Positions 47,854 through 56,284 of a stretch of DNA of 64,000 nucleotides are shown piece by piece. The notes beneath the pieces were generated by a model. The model did no database searches. It saw only the letters and a program-made list of their open reading frames with translations, and was not told where the DNA came from. A program made the translations under genes and the position numbers. Positions within the stretch are counted from its first letter, which is position 1, and the number at the start of each line of letters is the position of its first letter. This DNA is from Nevskiaceae bacterium (GTDB taxonomy: Bacteria > Pseudomonadota > Gammaproteobacteria > Steroidobacterales > Steroidobacteraceae): contig JACKOV010000003.1 in the NCBI GenBank assembly GCA_024234075.1, forward strand, positions 248,001 to 312,000, in the 5' to 3' direction.

Positions 47854-48300
47854 TTACTTTGCGCGCTGCCAGTTTGGCAGATGAGCGGGACGAGCGCGGG
47901 CGACATCTCGATGTATCTTGAGCCAGCAGAAGGATTTCGGTCGCCGTTTTCGGGCACGCGGTTCACTGTGGCAGGGACGGTGACCTACAGGCAGCTGCGC
48001 GATCAGCCGGAACAGCGTGCTGAGCGCTGCAGCAGCGTCGGTTTCGTGCAGCACGGCGCGCGAAGTGAACTCGCTCCACAGTTGAACCGTGTGCGTGAAC
48101 GACAGCGCGCGCGGCGCCGTCGCGTGCTGCGCGGCGGCCTGCGCCATCAGCAACCGGATCAGGTTGTACGCGAGCAGGTACGCCCACAGCTCCTTCTGGA
48201 TCATCTGCGGCGAGCGGCAGCGCAGCACCTCCATCCCGAGCGTCGTCTTGATGCAGCGCAGATCGAGCTCGATATGCCAGCGCTTCGCGTACAGCTCCCC
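47854..48300 (-). pseudogene. IS4-family transposase, C-terminal fragment
   Basis: About 148 residues remain. They include YAKRWHIELDLRCIKTTLGMEVLR, the Y-(2)-R-(3)-E-(6)-K signature around the third catalytic residue of IS4 transposases, and LWAYLLAYNLIRLLMAQAAAQ. Upstream, from about 48300, transposase similarity stops and the strand runs antisense to the integrase remnant. The two earlier catalytic Asp motifs are missing, so the protein is inactive. It separates the cassette array from the integrase fragment. Confidence 0.8.
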
Positions 48301-48402
48301 ATGCGCTGGACCGCAAGTATGGGTCGACGCCGGTAAGCTGGGCATGGCAGTTCGTGTTCCCTTCGAGCGGCCTTTTGCATCCATCCACATTCGGGCAACA
48401 GG

Positions 48403-48648
48403 GTGCGCCACCACCTGCATCCCAGTGTGGTGCAGCGCGCGGTGAAGATAGCGGTTCGGCGTTCGGGCATCCTGAAACCCGCGAGCTGCCACACGTTCAG
48501 GCATTGCTTCGCGACCCACTTGCTGGAGTCGGGGTATGACATCCGCACGGTGCAGGAGCTGCTGGGCCATTCGGACGTGAAGACCACGATGATCTACACG
48601 CACGTGCTCAACCGGGGTGGCCGGGCGGTGCGAAGCCCGTTGGACTGA
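48403..48648 (+). pseudogene. Integron-type tyrosine recombinase, C-terminal fragment
   Basis: This is an 81-residue piece from the catalytic end of a tyrosine recombinase. Present are [13 protein letters not shown], the box [33 protein letters not shown] with H-x-x-R and LGH, and [19 protein letters not shown] with the nucleophile Tyr. The wording of this end is typical of integron integrases (IntI), which helps tie it to the attC array. About 240 N-terminal residues, including the first Arg and any IntI-specific insertion, are gone. Similarity can be followed a few codons upstream to about 48385. The IS4 fragment lies beside the break. Confidence 0.8.
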
Positions 48649-48717
48649 AGGGCGGGCTCGATCAGCCGCGCGTCTTGCGCAGCCTCTCGATGATCTTCAG
48701 CTGGCGGGAGCAGGGCC

Positions 48718-48740
48718 GCCGCTGCGGCATGCGCAGCGGC
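48718..48740 (-). terminator. Hairpin downstream of tRNA-Leu
   Basis: GCCGCTGCG (48718-48726) and CGCAGCGGC (48732-48740) form a perfect 9-bp stem with a 5-base loop. It lies 11 bp beyond the tRNA 3' end in transcription order. No T-run follows, so it may be a processing or terminator-like hairpin. Confidence 0.4.
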
Positions 48741-48751
48741 ATTGCGCCTGA

Positions 48752-48836
48752 TGCCCGAGGTCGGCGTCGAACCGACCCGCTTTTAAGGGCGTGTGGATTT
48801 TGAGTCCACTGCGTCTACAAATTCCGTCACTCGGGC
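48752..48836 (-). tRNA. tRNA-Leu (anticodon CAA)
   Basis: On the minus strand the acceptor GCCCGAG pairs with CTCGGGC, followed by the discriminator A. The anticodon stem-loop is GTGGA-CTCAAAA-TCCAC, giving anticodon CAA (reads UUG). A long variable arm (CGCCC..) marks a class-II tRNA. The T-arm is GTCGG-TTCGACG-CCGAC. CCA is not encoded. It reads toward the integrase remnant and marks the right edge of the accessory island. Confidence 0.93.
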
Positions 48837-48899
48837 GCGCACGGGTGGGGAGTATAGAGCCTTGCGACCATTTTGGCCGCTGGCGCATCTATAGGGGAC

Positions 48900-49205
48900 A
48901 TGAACCGCCTGTCGCAAGTCTCGCTGACACCCGAGTTGCACGCCGCGGCCTGTTGCGGCGAGCGCGCCGCTTGCCGTGAGATCTACGACACCGTCGCCGG
49001 GCCGGTGTTTGCGCTCACCTGTCGTTTGGTCGGGCCATTGCGGCGCAGCCCGAACGGGCAGGGCGCCGCGGCGGCGCTGCTGGGCTATCTGTTCTGGCGC
49101 CAGGACCAGCGCAGCACCGAGGCCGTCGCCGAGCTCAAAGTCCTTGTTACCCAGGGATTCCAGAATCGCGTCAACGAGGGCATGCCGCCGCCGACAACGG
49201 CCTGA
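48900..49205 (+). CDS. Small protein with sigma-factor region-2-like N-terminus, possibly a remnant
   Basis: This is a 101-residue frame. Residues about 8-43 (SLTPELHAAACCGERAACREIYDTVAGPVFALTCRLVG) resemble the beginning of ECF sigma-70 factors. The region-2 helices that should contact -10 DNA and region 4 are absent. The remainder (GQGAAAALLGYLFWRQDQRSTEAVAELKVLV) matches nothing I know. It may be a truncated sigma-factor gene or an unrelated small protein. AGGGG lies very close to the ATG. Confidence 0.4.
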   Translation: MNRLSQVSLTPELHAAACCGERAACREIYDTVAGPVFALTCRLVGPLRRSPNGQGAAAALLGYLFWRQDQRSTEAVAELKVLVTQGFQNRVNEGMPPPTTA

Positions 49206-49262
49206 ACAGCGTCTCGACGCCCGCGCCGTCGGAGCGCGGGCACAGCCATGCCGCTACCATCC

Positions 49263-50567
49263 TCATGCGACAGGTGGTGGGTCTGGAGACTCTCCCCGCG
49301 CCACGATGCTGGCCAGCACCAGATCTCCGGTCACGTTGAGCGTGGTGCGGCACATGTCGAGGAAGTGGTTGACGCCAAGGATCAGGCCGATGCCGATGGG
49401 ATCGACTCCGACCATCGCGCAGATCAGCGCAACCACGGGCAGGGAGCCGGATGGCACGCCGGCGGTGCCGATGCCGCCCAGTATGCACACCAGCATCACC
49501 ATGCCCTGCTGCAGCAACGAGAGCTCCACGCCGAAGAACTGCGCGAGGAAAATTACCGTGACGCCCTCGAACAGCGCCGTGCCGTTCTGGTTGGCGGTGG
49601 CACCCACGGTAAGCACGAAACGCGACACCTTGTTCGGCAGCCCGAGCTGCTCGTCGGCCACCCTCAGGGCGGTGGGCAGCGTGGCGTTGCTGGAGGCCGT
49701 GGAGAACGCCATGAGCATGGCCTCCTGCACACCGCGGAAGAACGCCAGCGGCGAGTAGCCGACCAGGCGCAGCGCCACCGAGTAGGTCACCGTGAGGTGA
49801 AGCGCCAGCGCCAGCACCACCACGGCCACGTATGCACCCAGCCGCGCCAGCAGATCGAGACCGAATACGGCGGCCAGATTGAACATGAAGCAGAACACCG
49901 CATAGGGAGCGAGCCGGATCACCAGGTTCATCAGCGTCATCGAAACCTGGAGCACGCCCTCGATGCCGCGCTTCAGAGCAGCAGTGGCAGGAGAAGGAGT
50001 GAGCACCAGCCCCACGCCGAACATCACCGCGAAGAACATCAGCGCCAGGATCGAGCCGTTGTTGGAGGCAACCGCTACCACGTTGGACGGCACGATGGAC
50101 AGCAGCAACTCCAGACCCTTGGGCTGCGTATGGACACTGTCGGCAATCTGCCGCGCACGCTCGGAGTTCTCGCTGAGCAGTACCTGGGCCAGCGCGGGAT
50201 CCACCCCCGCGCCGGGCCGCAGCCAGTTGACCAGCAGCAGGCCCAGCAACACGGCGATGGCGGACAGCAGCATCGTCCAGGCCAGTGTCCTCCAGCCGAT
50301 GCGCCCCAGTGCGCGAACGTCGCCCATCTCCGCAATGCCGACGACCAGCGCCGAGAACAGCAGCGGCACGATCAGCATGAAAATAAGGTTCAGGAAGGTG
50401 CCGGATAATGGCGTCGTGGCGTAGCTGCGGAAGGCCTCGACCCATCCCGCCTCGCCGACGCCGGCAAGGTTCACCACAAGTCCTGCGGCAAGGCCGGCCA
50501 GGAAGCCGGCCAGCATCTTCCAGTGCAGCGGCCAGCGCCTGCGACCCGCGGAGCCAGATTCACTCAT
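49263..50567 (-). CDS. Sodium/proton:dicarboxylate symporter family (DAACS) transporter
   Basis: This 434-residue membrane protein has eight or so helices and both re-entrant hairpins of the DAACS fold. The first, in the motif AFSTASSNATLPTALRVA, carries the serine-rich hairpin tip. Later come GATANQNGTALFEG (the NxxGT-like motif of helix 7), GGIGTAGVPSG (hairpin 2) and VNHFLDMCRTTLNVTGD (helix 8, substrate Asp and Arg). It should import C4-dicarboxylates or acidic amino acids with Na+ or H+. It lies alone between the sigma-like ORF and the small MscS gene. Confidence 0.92.
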   Translation of the reverse strand: MSESGSAGRRRWPLHWKMLAGFLAGLAAGLVVNLAGVGEAGWVEAFRSYATTPLSGTFLNLIFMLIVPLLFSALVVGIAEMGDVRALGRIGWRTLAWTMLLSAIAVLLGLLLVNWLRPGAGVDPALAQVLLSENSERARQIADSVHTQPKGLELLLSIVPSNVVAVASNNGSILALMFFAVMFGVGLVLTPSPATAALKRGIEGVLQVSMTLMNLVIRLAPYAVFCFMFNLAAVFGLDLLARLGAYVAVVVLALALHLTVTYSVALRLVGYSPLAFFRGVQEAMLMAFSTASSNATLPTALRVADEQLGLPNKVSRFVLTVGATANQNGTALFEGVTVIFLAQFFGVELSLLQQGMVMLVCILGGIGTAGVPSGSLPVVALICAMVGVDPIGIGLILGVNHFLDMCRTTLNVTGDLVLASIVARGESPDPPPVA

Positions 50568-50614
50568 GTGCCGAGTCTAGCAACACCTGTCGGGGCGGCT
50601 GCACGCCGCATCGC

Positions 50615-51214
50615 TCAGGGCGGCGTGGAGCCGGTGGCGGCGGCTTTCACCAAGGCCGGCGGTTCGCCATGCCAGCGCCGCGTCGCGCGCTGGAAGAACA
50701 GGCTGTTCGGCAGGCGCAGGGTGCTCGTGCTGCCGCCGGGATGGCGTTCCTCCACGGTGACGTAGACCAGGTTCATGTTAAGCACCCGGCCGCCGAGCCC
50801 CGGCTTGTCGCCGCTGTCGATCAGCTCGATCCAGTCGTACAGGCGGAACGGGCGGGTGATCAGCAGCAGCAGCGCGCAGAAGATATTGGACAACACGCTC
50901 CAGGCGGCGAAAAAGGCCACGGCCGCCACGGCGGCGAAGCCGGTGAAGGCCGTCCACAGCACTGCGCCGGATACGCCGAGCCGCTGCAGTATCAGCAGCA
51001 GTGCGCCCGAGCTGATCAGGAAGCCGATGAGGCGGCGGGCGCTGACGGTGACTTCCGCGGGCAGGTCGTAGCGGCTGGCCAGGCGACCGATCACCCGTCG
51101 CGACAGCCAGCGCAAGCCCCATGCGGCCAGCAGGATCAATACGAGGTGTGTGGCCAGCACGGCTCCTTCGAGCCAGGACCAGGACTGGATCGGCAACATT
51201 TCGTCCATCGGCAA
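50615..51214 (-). CDS. Small MscS-like mechanosensitive channel protein
   Basis: This 199-residue protein has three hydrophobic segments (AVLATHLVLILLAAWGL, LIGFLISSGALLLIL and AVAAVAFFAAWSVLSNIFCALLLLI). It then has the start of the MscS beta domain (RPFRLYDWIELIDSGDKPGLGGRVLNMNLVYVTV). It is much shorter than MscS and lacks most of the C-terminal cytoplasmic cage. This short form is a recognised subfamily and need not be a fragment, since the gene looks intact. Solute release or signalling roles are inferred. Confidence 0.82.
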   Translation of the reverse strand: MPMDEMLPIQSWSWLEGAVLATHLVLILLAAWGLRWLSRRVIGRLASRYDLPAEVTVSARRLIGFLISSGALLLILQRLGVSGAVLWTAFTGFAAVAAVAFFAAWSVLSNIFCALLLLITRPFRLYDWIELIDSGDKPGLGGRVLNMNLVYVTVEERHPGGSTSTLRLPNSLFFQRATRRWHGEPPALVKAAATGSTPP

Positions 51215-51297
51215 TATCTCGGGAATGGGATCGGAAGAAAGGGGGGGGATTGTGCCGTGTGGGCGGGCATCGGTCCTTGCATCCCTTTTTTTATTCT

Positions 51298-51321
51298 GCT
51301 ACCTTTCTATATAAAGGTAGC
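51298..51321. promoter_or_regulatory. Palindromic operator upstream of padR-pspC
   Basis: GCTACCTTT (51298-51306) and AAAGGTAGC (51313-51321) are perfect inverted arms around CTATAT, giving a 24-bp palindrome with a single mismatched pair at the centre. TATATA inside it could act as a -10. It lies 15 bp before the padR ATG. PadR regulators usually bind such palindromes in their own promoters, so autorepression is inferred. Confidence 0.7.
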
Positions 51322-51335
51322 TTCCTGAAGAATCG

Positions 51336-51668
51336 ATGGCGAATCCAAGCGAGAAATTCGGGCCGATCCGCAAAGGGCTGCTGGAATTCGTGGTGCTGCG
51401 CGTGATCGCCGGCGAGAAGCTGTACGTCGCCGAGATGTTGCAGCGACTGGCCGGTACCGAGTTCGCCACTCAGGAGGGCACGCTTTATCCGCTGCTCTCG
51501 CGGCTGCGGCGCGAGAAGCTGGTCGACTACGAATGGCGGGAGTCCGACGCCGGCCCGCCGCGCAAGTACTACCGGTTGACGGATGTCGGCCGGCAGGCTC
51601 TGGTCGAACTGCAGGAGTACTGGCGACACCTCACCGACACCCTTACCCGACTTGGACAGCAACCATGA
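51336..51668 (+). CDS. PadR-family transcriptional regulator
   Basis: This 110-residue winged-helix protein has KGLLEFVVLRVIAGEKLYVAEMLQRL, EFATQEGTLYPLLSRLRREKLVDYEWRES and GPPRKYYRLTDVGRQALVEL, the PadR core. The short C-terminus fits PadR subfamily 2. It overlaps the next gene by ATGA, so it is co-translated with the PspC protein. In other bacteria such padR-pspC-like pairs respond to envelope stress, which is inferred here. Confidence 0.93.
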   Translation: MANPSEKFGPIRKGLLEFVVLRVIAGEKLYVAEMLQRLAGTEFATQEGTLYPLLSRLRREKLVDYEWRESDAGPPRKYYRLTDVGRQALVELQEYWRHLTDTLTRLGQQP

Positions 51669-52336
51669 GAAAGGTCACCACCGTCTCGCTCAACGGCACC
51701 GCCTACCAGTTCGAAGACGCCGCATACGAAGCGGTGCGCGCCTACCTCGCGCACGCCGAGCGGGTGCTCGCGGCCAATCCGGATCGCAGCGAGATCCTCT
51801 CCGATTTGGAGCAGGCCATCGCCGACAAGTGCGACACCTTCCTGGGCAAACAGAAGGACGTCGTGCTTGTGCACGAAGCGCGGCAGATCCTCACCGAAAT
51901 GGGGCCGGTCGACGGCACCACGGATGTCGGCGGCTGGAGTACCGCGGAAGCCATGCAGGACGGGGCGGTCGGTGCACCGTCACAGGCGCCTGCGCCACGC
52001 CGCAAACGGCTGTTTCGTCTGCCGAGCGAAGGTGTCATGGGCGGAGTGTGCGCGGGCCTCGCGGCCTATTTTGCCGTGGATGTCGTCTGGGTGCGGCTGG
52101 GCTTCGTGCTGCTGACGTTCTTCACCGGTGTCTGGTTCTTCGTCTGGCTGACGCTGCTGATCGTGATGCCGGCGGCGCGTACGCCGGAGCAGATGGCGTC
52201 GGCCCGTGGCGAAGCGCTGAGTGCGCGCGAAGTGATGGAAATGGCGAAAACGAAGTCGGCGGAATTAGGCAAGGCTGCCGCATCCGGTCTGCAGGATGCG
52301 GGCCGCAACCTGCGCGAAACCTTTGGACGGAACTGA
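51665..52336 (+). CDS. PspC-domain membrane protein
   Basis: This 223-residue protein has an N-terminal cytosolic region (AVRAYLAHAERVLAANPDRSEILSDLEQAIADKC). It then has RRKRLFRLPSEGVMGGVCAGLAAYFAVDVVWVRLGFVLLTFFTGVWFFVWLTLLIVMP, the PspC domain with its two helices (written here as one region; residues about 115-175). A basic/acidic tail follows. The domain fold is that of phage-shock protein C, linked to envelope-stress sensing. The N-terminal part is larger than in E. coli PspC (119 aa). The ATG overlaps the padR stop. Confidence 0.88.
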   Translation: MRKVTTVSLNGTAYQFEDAAYEAVRAYLAHAERVLAANPDRSEILSDLEQAIADKCDTFLGKQKDVVLVHEARQILTEMGPVDGTTDVGGWSTAEAMQDGAVGAPSQAPAPRRKRLFRLPSEGVMGGVCAGLAAYFAVDVVWVRLGFVLLTFFTGVWFFVWLTLLIVMPAARTPEQMASARGEALSAREVMEMAKTKSAELGKAAASGLQDAGRNLRETFGRN

Positions 52337-52944
52337 AAGCGTCAGGAATCGGCGACAGTGCGGGGTGATTCCGACCGCTGTCAGGCCCGGGTGGCATCGA
52401 ACGACAAAAGAAACGTGCAAGCGTTGAGCCGTTGCTATAGCTTCTCGCGCCTTTCCAGGTAAGAGCCGTCGTACATTGGCGGTCATTTCGATGCGAATGC
52501 CAGCGGGTGGGGCGCATGCACCCGGCGTTTCGTCTCGCCATCCACCGGCGATCCGTGCGCGCAGTCCCTGTCGCCGCGAGTAGGCCGAAATCGCCCGCTG
52601 TGCGATGGCCACGAGTCCGCAGACACGTTACTGCAGGCTGTCCGACTTCGATGCCGAGCAGGCCCGCTGGCAGGCAAGACGCCCGGTCGCCGCCGTCGGC
52701 GGTGATTGGCGTTATCGGGTCCGCAAATGGCTGGCCCGCCGCGAACAGCCGCTGTCGCTGGCCGTTACGGTGGGCGGTGTGCTGTGGGCGGCGCTGATGA
52801 TTGCCGGATCGTAGACCGCAGACCTCGTCGTGGGTTCGGGGCGGTTCTGGTAACGGCGGCGTTCGGGTAATATCGCGGGCTTCGCGCCGCCACCGGACCG
52901 GGGACTGCCCATCGAACCCCGGGCGGCCCGTCGAAGAGGTTGCC
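52337..52944. other. Intergenic region between pspC and pntA
   Basis: This is about 600 bp with no confident gene except a weak small frame at 52605-52814. A TATAGC hexamer occurs near 52435, but no -35 is convincing. No long repeats, tRNA or T-tailed hairpins were seen. Confidence 0.4.
52605..52814 (+). CDS. Possible small membrane protein, unknown
   Basis: This 69-residue frame has a polar, Arg-rich N-terminal half ([15 protein letters not shown]) and a single C-terminal hydrophobic segment ([19 protein letters not shown]), which could be a tail anchor. No clear ribosome-binding site is seen and no family is known. It is listed because the composition is protein-like and the space is otherwise empty; it may not be real. 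Confidence 0.3.
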   Translation: MATSPQTRYCRLSDFDAEQARWQARRPVAAVGGDWRYRVRKWLARREQPLSLAVTVGGVLWAALMIAGS

Positions 52945-54549
52945 ATGTCCCTGACTATCGGAATACCGAGGGAGACCTTCCTCGGCGAGAAGCGCGTGGC
53001 CACCGTGCCCGAGGTGGTCGAGAAACTCGTCAAACTCGGTTTTTCGGTCGCAATCGAAAGCGGCGCGGGTGCGGCAGCCAACTTCGGCGACGCTGATTAT
53101 CGGGCCGCAGGGGCGCAGGTCGTCGGCAGCGCGGCCGAGCTGTACGCCCTCTCGGACATGGTGTTCAAAGTGCGGGCGCCGGACGCCGACGAGATCGGCC
53201 AGCTTCGGCCCGGCACGACGCTGATCAGCTTCGTCTGGCCGGCGCAAAACCCCGAACTGATGCAGCAGCTCGCGGCGCAGCAGCTGACCGTGCTGGCGAT
53301 GGACAGCGTGCCGCGCATCTCGCGCGCGCAGAAGATGGACGCGCTCTCGTCCATGGCGAACATCGCCGGCTATCGCGCCGTCATCGAGGCGGCCCATCAT
53401 TTCGGGCGGTTCTTCACCGGGCAGATCACCGCGGCAGGCAAGGTGCCGCCGGCCAAGGTTTTCGTGATCGGTGCGGGTGTCGCAGGTCTCGCTGCGCTCG
53501 GCGCAGCGGTCGGTCTCGGCGCGATCGTGCGTGCCAACGATACGCGGCCCGAGGTCGCCGACCAGGTCAAGTCGATGGGCGCGGAATTCGTGCCGGTCGA
53601 CTACCAGGAAGAGGGCACCGGCGTCGGCGGCTACGCCAAGGTCATGAGCGAGGGTTTCCAGAAAGCCCAGCTGGAGACCTTCGCCAGGCAGGCGCGCGAC
53701 GTCGACATCATCATCACCACGGCGCTGATCCCCGGCAAGCCGGCGCCGAAGCTGATCACCGCCGAGATGGTGCGCTCCATGCGGCCGGGCAGCGTGATCG
53801 TCGATCTGGCGGCCGAGCAGGGCGGCAATTGCGAGCTGACCGTGCCCGGCGAGGTGGTGGTGCGCGAGGGCGTGACGATCATCGGCTACACCGACCTGCC
53901 CAGCCGCCTCGCCAGGCAGGCTTCGACGCTGTACGCCACCAACCTGCTGCGGCTTACCGAAGAACTCTGCAAGCAGAAGGACGGCAGTATCGACGTCAAC
54001 TTCGACGACGAAGCCATCCGTGGCGCCACCGTGATCCGGGGCGGCGAGATCACCTGGCCGCCGCCGGCACCGCGGCTTTCGGCCGCGCCTGCGCAGGCGG
54101 CAAAGGCCGCGGTCGCCGTGCCCGCGACGCCGGTGGCCACGAAGAAATCGGGTGGCCATGGCGGCGCCGGCGAGCCGGTGTCGGGCCGGAGCCTTGCGCT
54201 GATGTTCGGCGTCGGCGCGGTCCTGTTCTGGTTGGTCGGCAGCTTCGCCCCGGCGGCGTTTCTCGGGCACTTCACGGTATTCGTGCTCGCCTGTTTCATC
54301 GGCTACATGGTGGTCTGGAACGTCACGCCCTCGCTGCACACGCCGTTGATGAGCGTGACCAATGCGATCTCCAGCATCATCGCGGTCGGTGCACTGGTGC
54401 AGATCGCGCCGCCGATCGGTGATGCCGGGATTGATCGACCTGCGGCCTTGATCCTCGGTCTGGCCGTGGTCGCGCTGGCACTCACGGCCATCAACATGTT
54501 CGGCGGCTTCGCGGTGACGCGTCGCATGCTGGCGATGTTCCGCAAGTAA
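52945..54549 (+). CDS. pntA: NAD(P) transhydrogenase subunit alpha
   Basis: This 534-residue protein is full-length for the fused PntA type. The NAD-binding domain I has [21 protein letters not shown], the Rossmann motif [20 protein letters not shown] and the [15 protein letters not shown] block. The C-terminal about 100 residues hold three to four membrane helices ([47 protein letters not shown]). With PntB it couples hydride transfer from NADH to NADP with proton entry. pntB follows after 13 bp. Confidence 0.96.
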   Translation: MSLTIGIPRETFLGEKRVATVPEVVEKLVKLGFSVAIESGAGAAANFGDADYRAAGAQVVGSAAELYALSDMVFKVRAPDADEIGQLRPGTTLISFVWPAQNPELMQQLAAQQLTVLAMDSVPRISRAQKMDALSSMANIAGYRAVIEAAHHFGRFFTGQITAAGKVPPAKVFVIGAGVAGLAALGAAVGLGAIVRANDTRPEVADQVKSMGAEFVPVDYQEEGTGVGGYAKVMSEGFQKAQLETFARQARDVDIIITTALIPGKPAPKLITAEMVRSMRPGSVIVDLAAEQGGNCELTVPGEVVVREGVTIIGYTDLPSRLARQASTLYATNLLRLTEELCKQKDGSIDVNFDDEAIRGATVIRGGEITWPPPAPRLSAAPAQAAKAAVAVPATPVATKKSGGHGGAGEPVSGRSLALMFGVGAVLFWLVGSFAPAAFLGHFTVFVLACFIGYMVVWNVTPSLHTPLMSVTNAISSIIAVGALVQIAPPIGDAGIDRPAALILGLAVVALALTAINMFGGFAVTRRMLAMFRK

Positions 54550-54562
54550 GGAGTCGTCCGGC

Positions 54563-55978
54563 ATGACCGCAAATCTCGCTTCGGTTGCCTACGTCGGTGC
54601 GGCCATCCTTTTCATTCTGAGTCTCGGTGGCCTCTCGCATCCCGAGACCGCACGGCGCGGCAATCTGTACGGCGTCATCGGCATGACGATCGCGGTGCTG
54701 GCGACGGTGTTCGGTCCGCGTGTCACCGCCGCAGGCTTGCCGTACATCGTCGGCGCGCTGTTGGTCGGCGGTGCCGTGGGTCTGTACGCCGCGAAGAAAG
54801 TGCAGATGACGCAGATGCCGGAGCTGGTCGCGCTGATGCACAGCCTGGTCGGTCTGGCGGCCTGCCTGGTCGGCTTCGCGAGCTACGTCGATACCTCGAT
54901 CGCCTATCAAGGCGCCGAGAAGACGATCCACGAAGTCGAGATCTACATCGGTATCCTGATCGGTGCGGTGACGTTCTCCGGTTCGATCATCGCTTTTGGC
55001 AAGCTGTCCGGAAAGATCGGCGGCAAGCCCCTGCTGCTGCCGGCGCGCCACTGGCTGAACCTCGCCGGCCTGCTGGCGGTGATCTGGTTCGGCGTCCTGT
55101 TCGTGCAGGCCCACGACGTGACCGCCGGCATGACGCCGCTGATCGTGATGACCGTGATTGCGCTGCTGTTCGGCATCCACATGGTGATGGCGATCGGCGG
55201 AGCGGACATGCCGGTGGTCGTGTCGATGCTCAACAGCTATTCCGGCTGGGCCGCGGCCGCTACCGGCTTCATGCTGTCGAACGATCTGCTGATCGTCACC
55301 GGTGCGCTGGTCGGCTCGTCGGGCGCGATCCTGTCCTACATCATGTGCCGCGCGATGAACCGCTCGTTCATCAGCGTGATCGCGGGTGGTTTCGGCACCG
55401 GCGGCGGTGCGGCGCCGGCGGCCGCTGGCGGTGGTGCCCAGCCGCAAGGCGAGGTCACGGCGGTCAGCGCGGTCGAAACCGCCGAGCTGCTGCGCGGTGC
55501 GAAGAATGTCGTCATCGTGCCGGGCTATGGCATGGCGGTCGCGCAGGCTCAGCACACGGTCTACGAAATCACCAAGTTGCTGCGCGAGCGAGGCGTGAAC
55601 GTGCGCTTCGCGATCCATCCGGTCGCGGGTCGCATGCCCGGCCACATGAACGTGCTGCTGGCTGAGGCGAAGGTGCCGTACGACATCGTGTTCGAGATGG
55701 ACGAGATCAACGATGACTTTCCCGCTACCGACGTGACCATGGTCATCGGCGCGAACGACATCGTGAACCCGGCCGCTCAGGACGACCCGACCAGCCCGAT
55801 CGCCGGCATGCCGGTGCTCGAAGTGTGGCGATCGAAGATCTCGCTGGTGATGAAGCGTTCGATGGCCTCGGGCTATGCCGGGGTCGACAATCCGCTGTTC
55901 TTCAAGGAGAACAACCGGATGTTGTTCGGCGATGCCAAGAAGATGCTCGACGAGGTGCTGGTTGCGCTGAAAAGCTGA
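54563..55978 (+). CDS. pntB: NAD(P) transhydrogenase subunit beta
   Basis: This 471-residue protein has about nine helices in the first 260 residues (domain II) and the NADP-binding domain III at the C-terminus. Domain III contains [60 protein letters not shown] and [16 protein letters not shown], all PntB hallmarks. It completes the proton-pumping transhydrogenase that supplies NADPH. Confidence 0.97.
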   Translation: MTANLASVAYVGAAILFILSLGGLSHPETARRGNLYGVIGMTIAVLATVFGPRVTAAGLPYIVGALLVGGAVGLYAAKKVQMTQMPELVALMHSLVGLAACLVGFASYVDTSIAYQGAEKTIHEVEIYIGILIGAVTFSGSIIAFGKLSGKIGGKPLLLPARHWLNLAGLLAVIWFGVLFVQAHDVTAGMTPLIVMTVIALLFGIHMVMAIGGADMPVVVSMLNSYSGWAAAATGFMLSNDLLIVTGALVGSSGAILSYIMCRAMNRSFISVIAGGFGTGGGAAPAAAGGGAQPQGEVTAVSAVETAELLRGAKNVVIVPGYGMAVAQAQHTVYEITKLLRERGVNVRFAIHPVAGRMPGHMNVLLAEAKVPYDIVFEMDEINDDFPATDVTMVIGANDIVNPAAQDDPTSPIAGMPVLEVWRSKISLVMKRSMASGYAGVDNPLFFKENNRMLFGDAKKMLDEVLVALKS

Positions 55979-56284
55979 ACCGCGGCCGGCGTAGCGCTCT
56001 CCTGTCCGGCCGCGCGTTCCGACGAGCGACGTGGTGCAAGCGAGGCTTGCGGGACCAGGGCTCATCCGGGGAAGTACCTACAGCGGGCGATAATCCGGCC
56101 GCCTCGCGGTCGCCCGGCAGCTGCAGGGCCCCGTCGGCGTCACAGCCTGGGCAGCCGGGCTGGCCGTTTCCGCCGCAATTTCCTATCCTCCACAGGTTGG
56201 CTACCGGTGGCAGGCGCTTGCCCAGATCCCGGACGGCCCAATTCCGCTCCCGCCCTTTGGCCACTAAACAGGTGTTTGCTGCCG
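55979..56284. other. Intergenic region between pntB and the desaturase gene
   Basis: This 306-bp GC-rich gap has no gene I can support. I found no T-tailed terminator after pntB and no clear promoter for the desaturase. The GCCGATG context at its end leaves the desaturase with a weak ribosome-binding site. Confidence 0.4.

Noticed and set aside
48300..48603. Upstream continuation of the IS4 transposase frame to 48603
   Set aside because: This part of the frame is antisense to the integrase fragment and does not look like transposase, so I ended the fragment near 48300.
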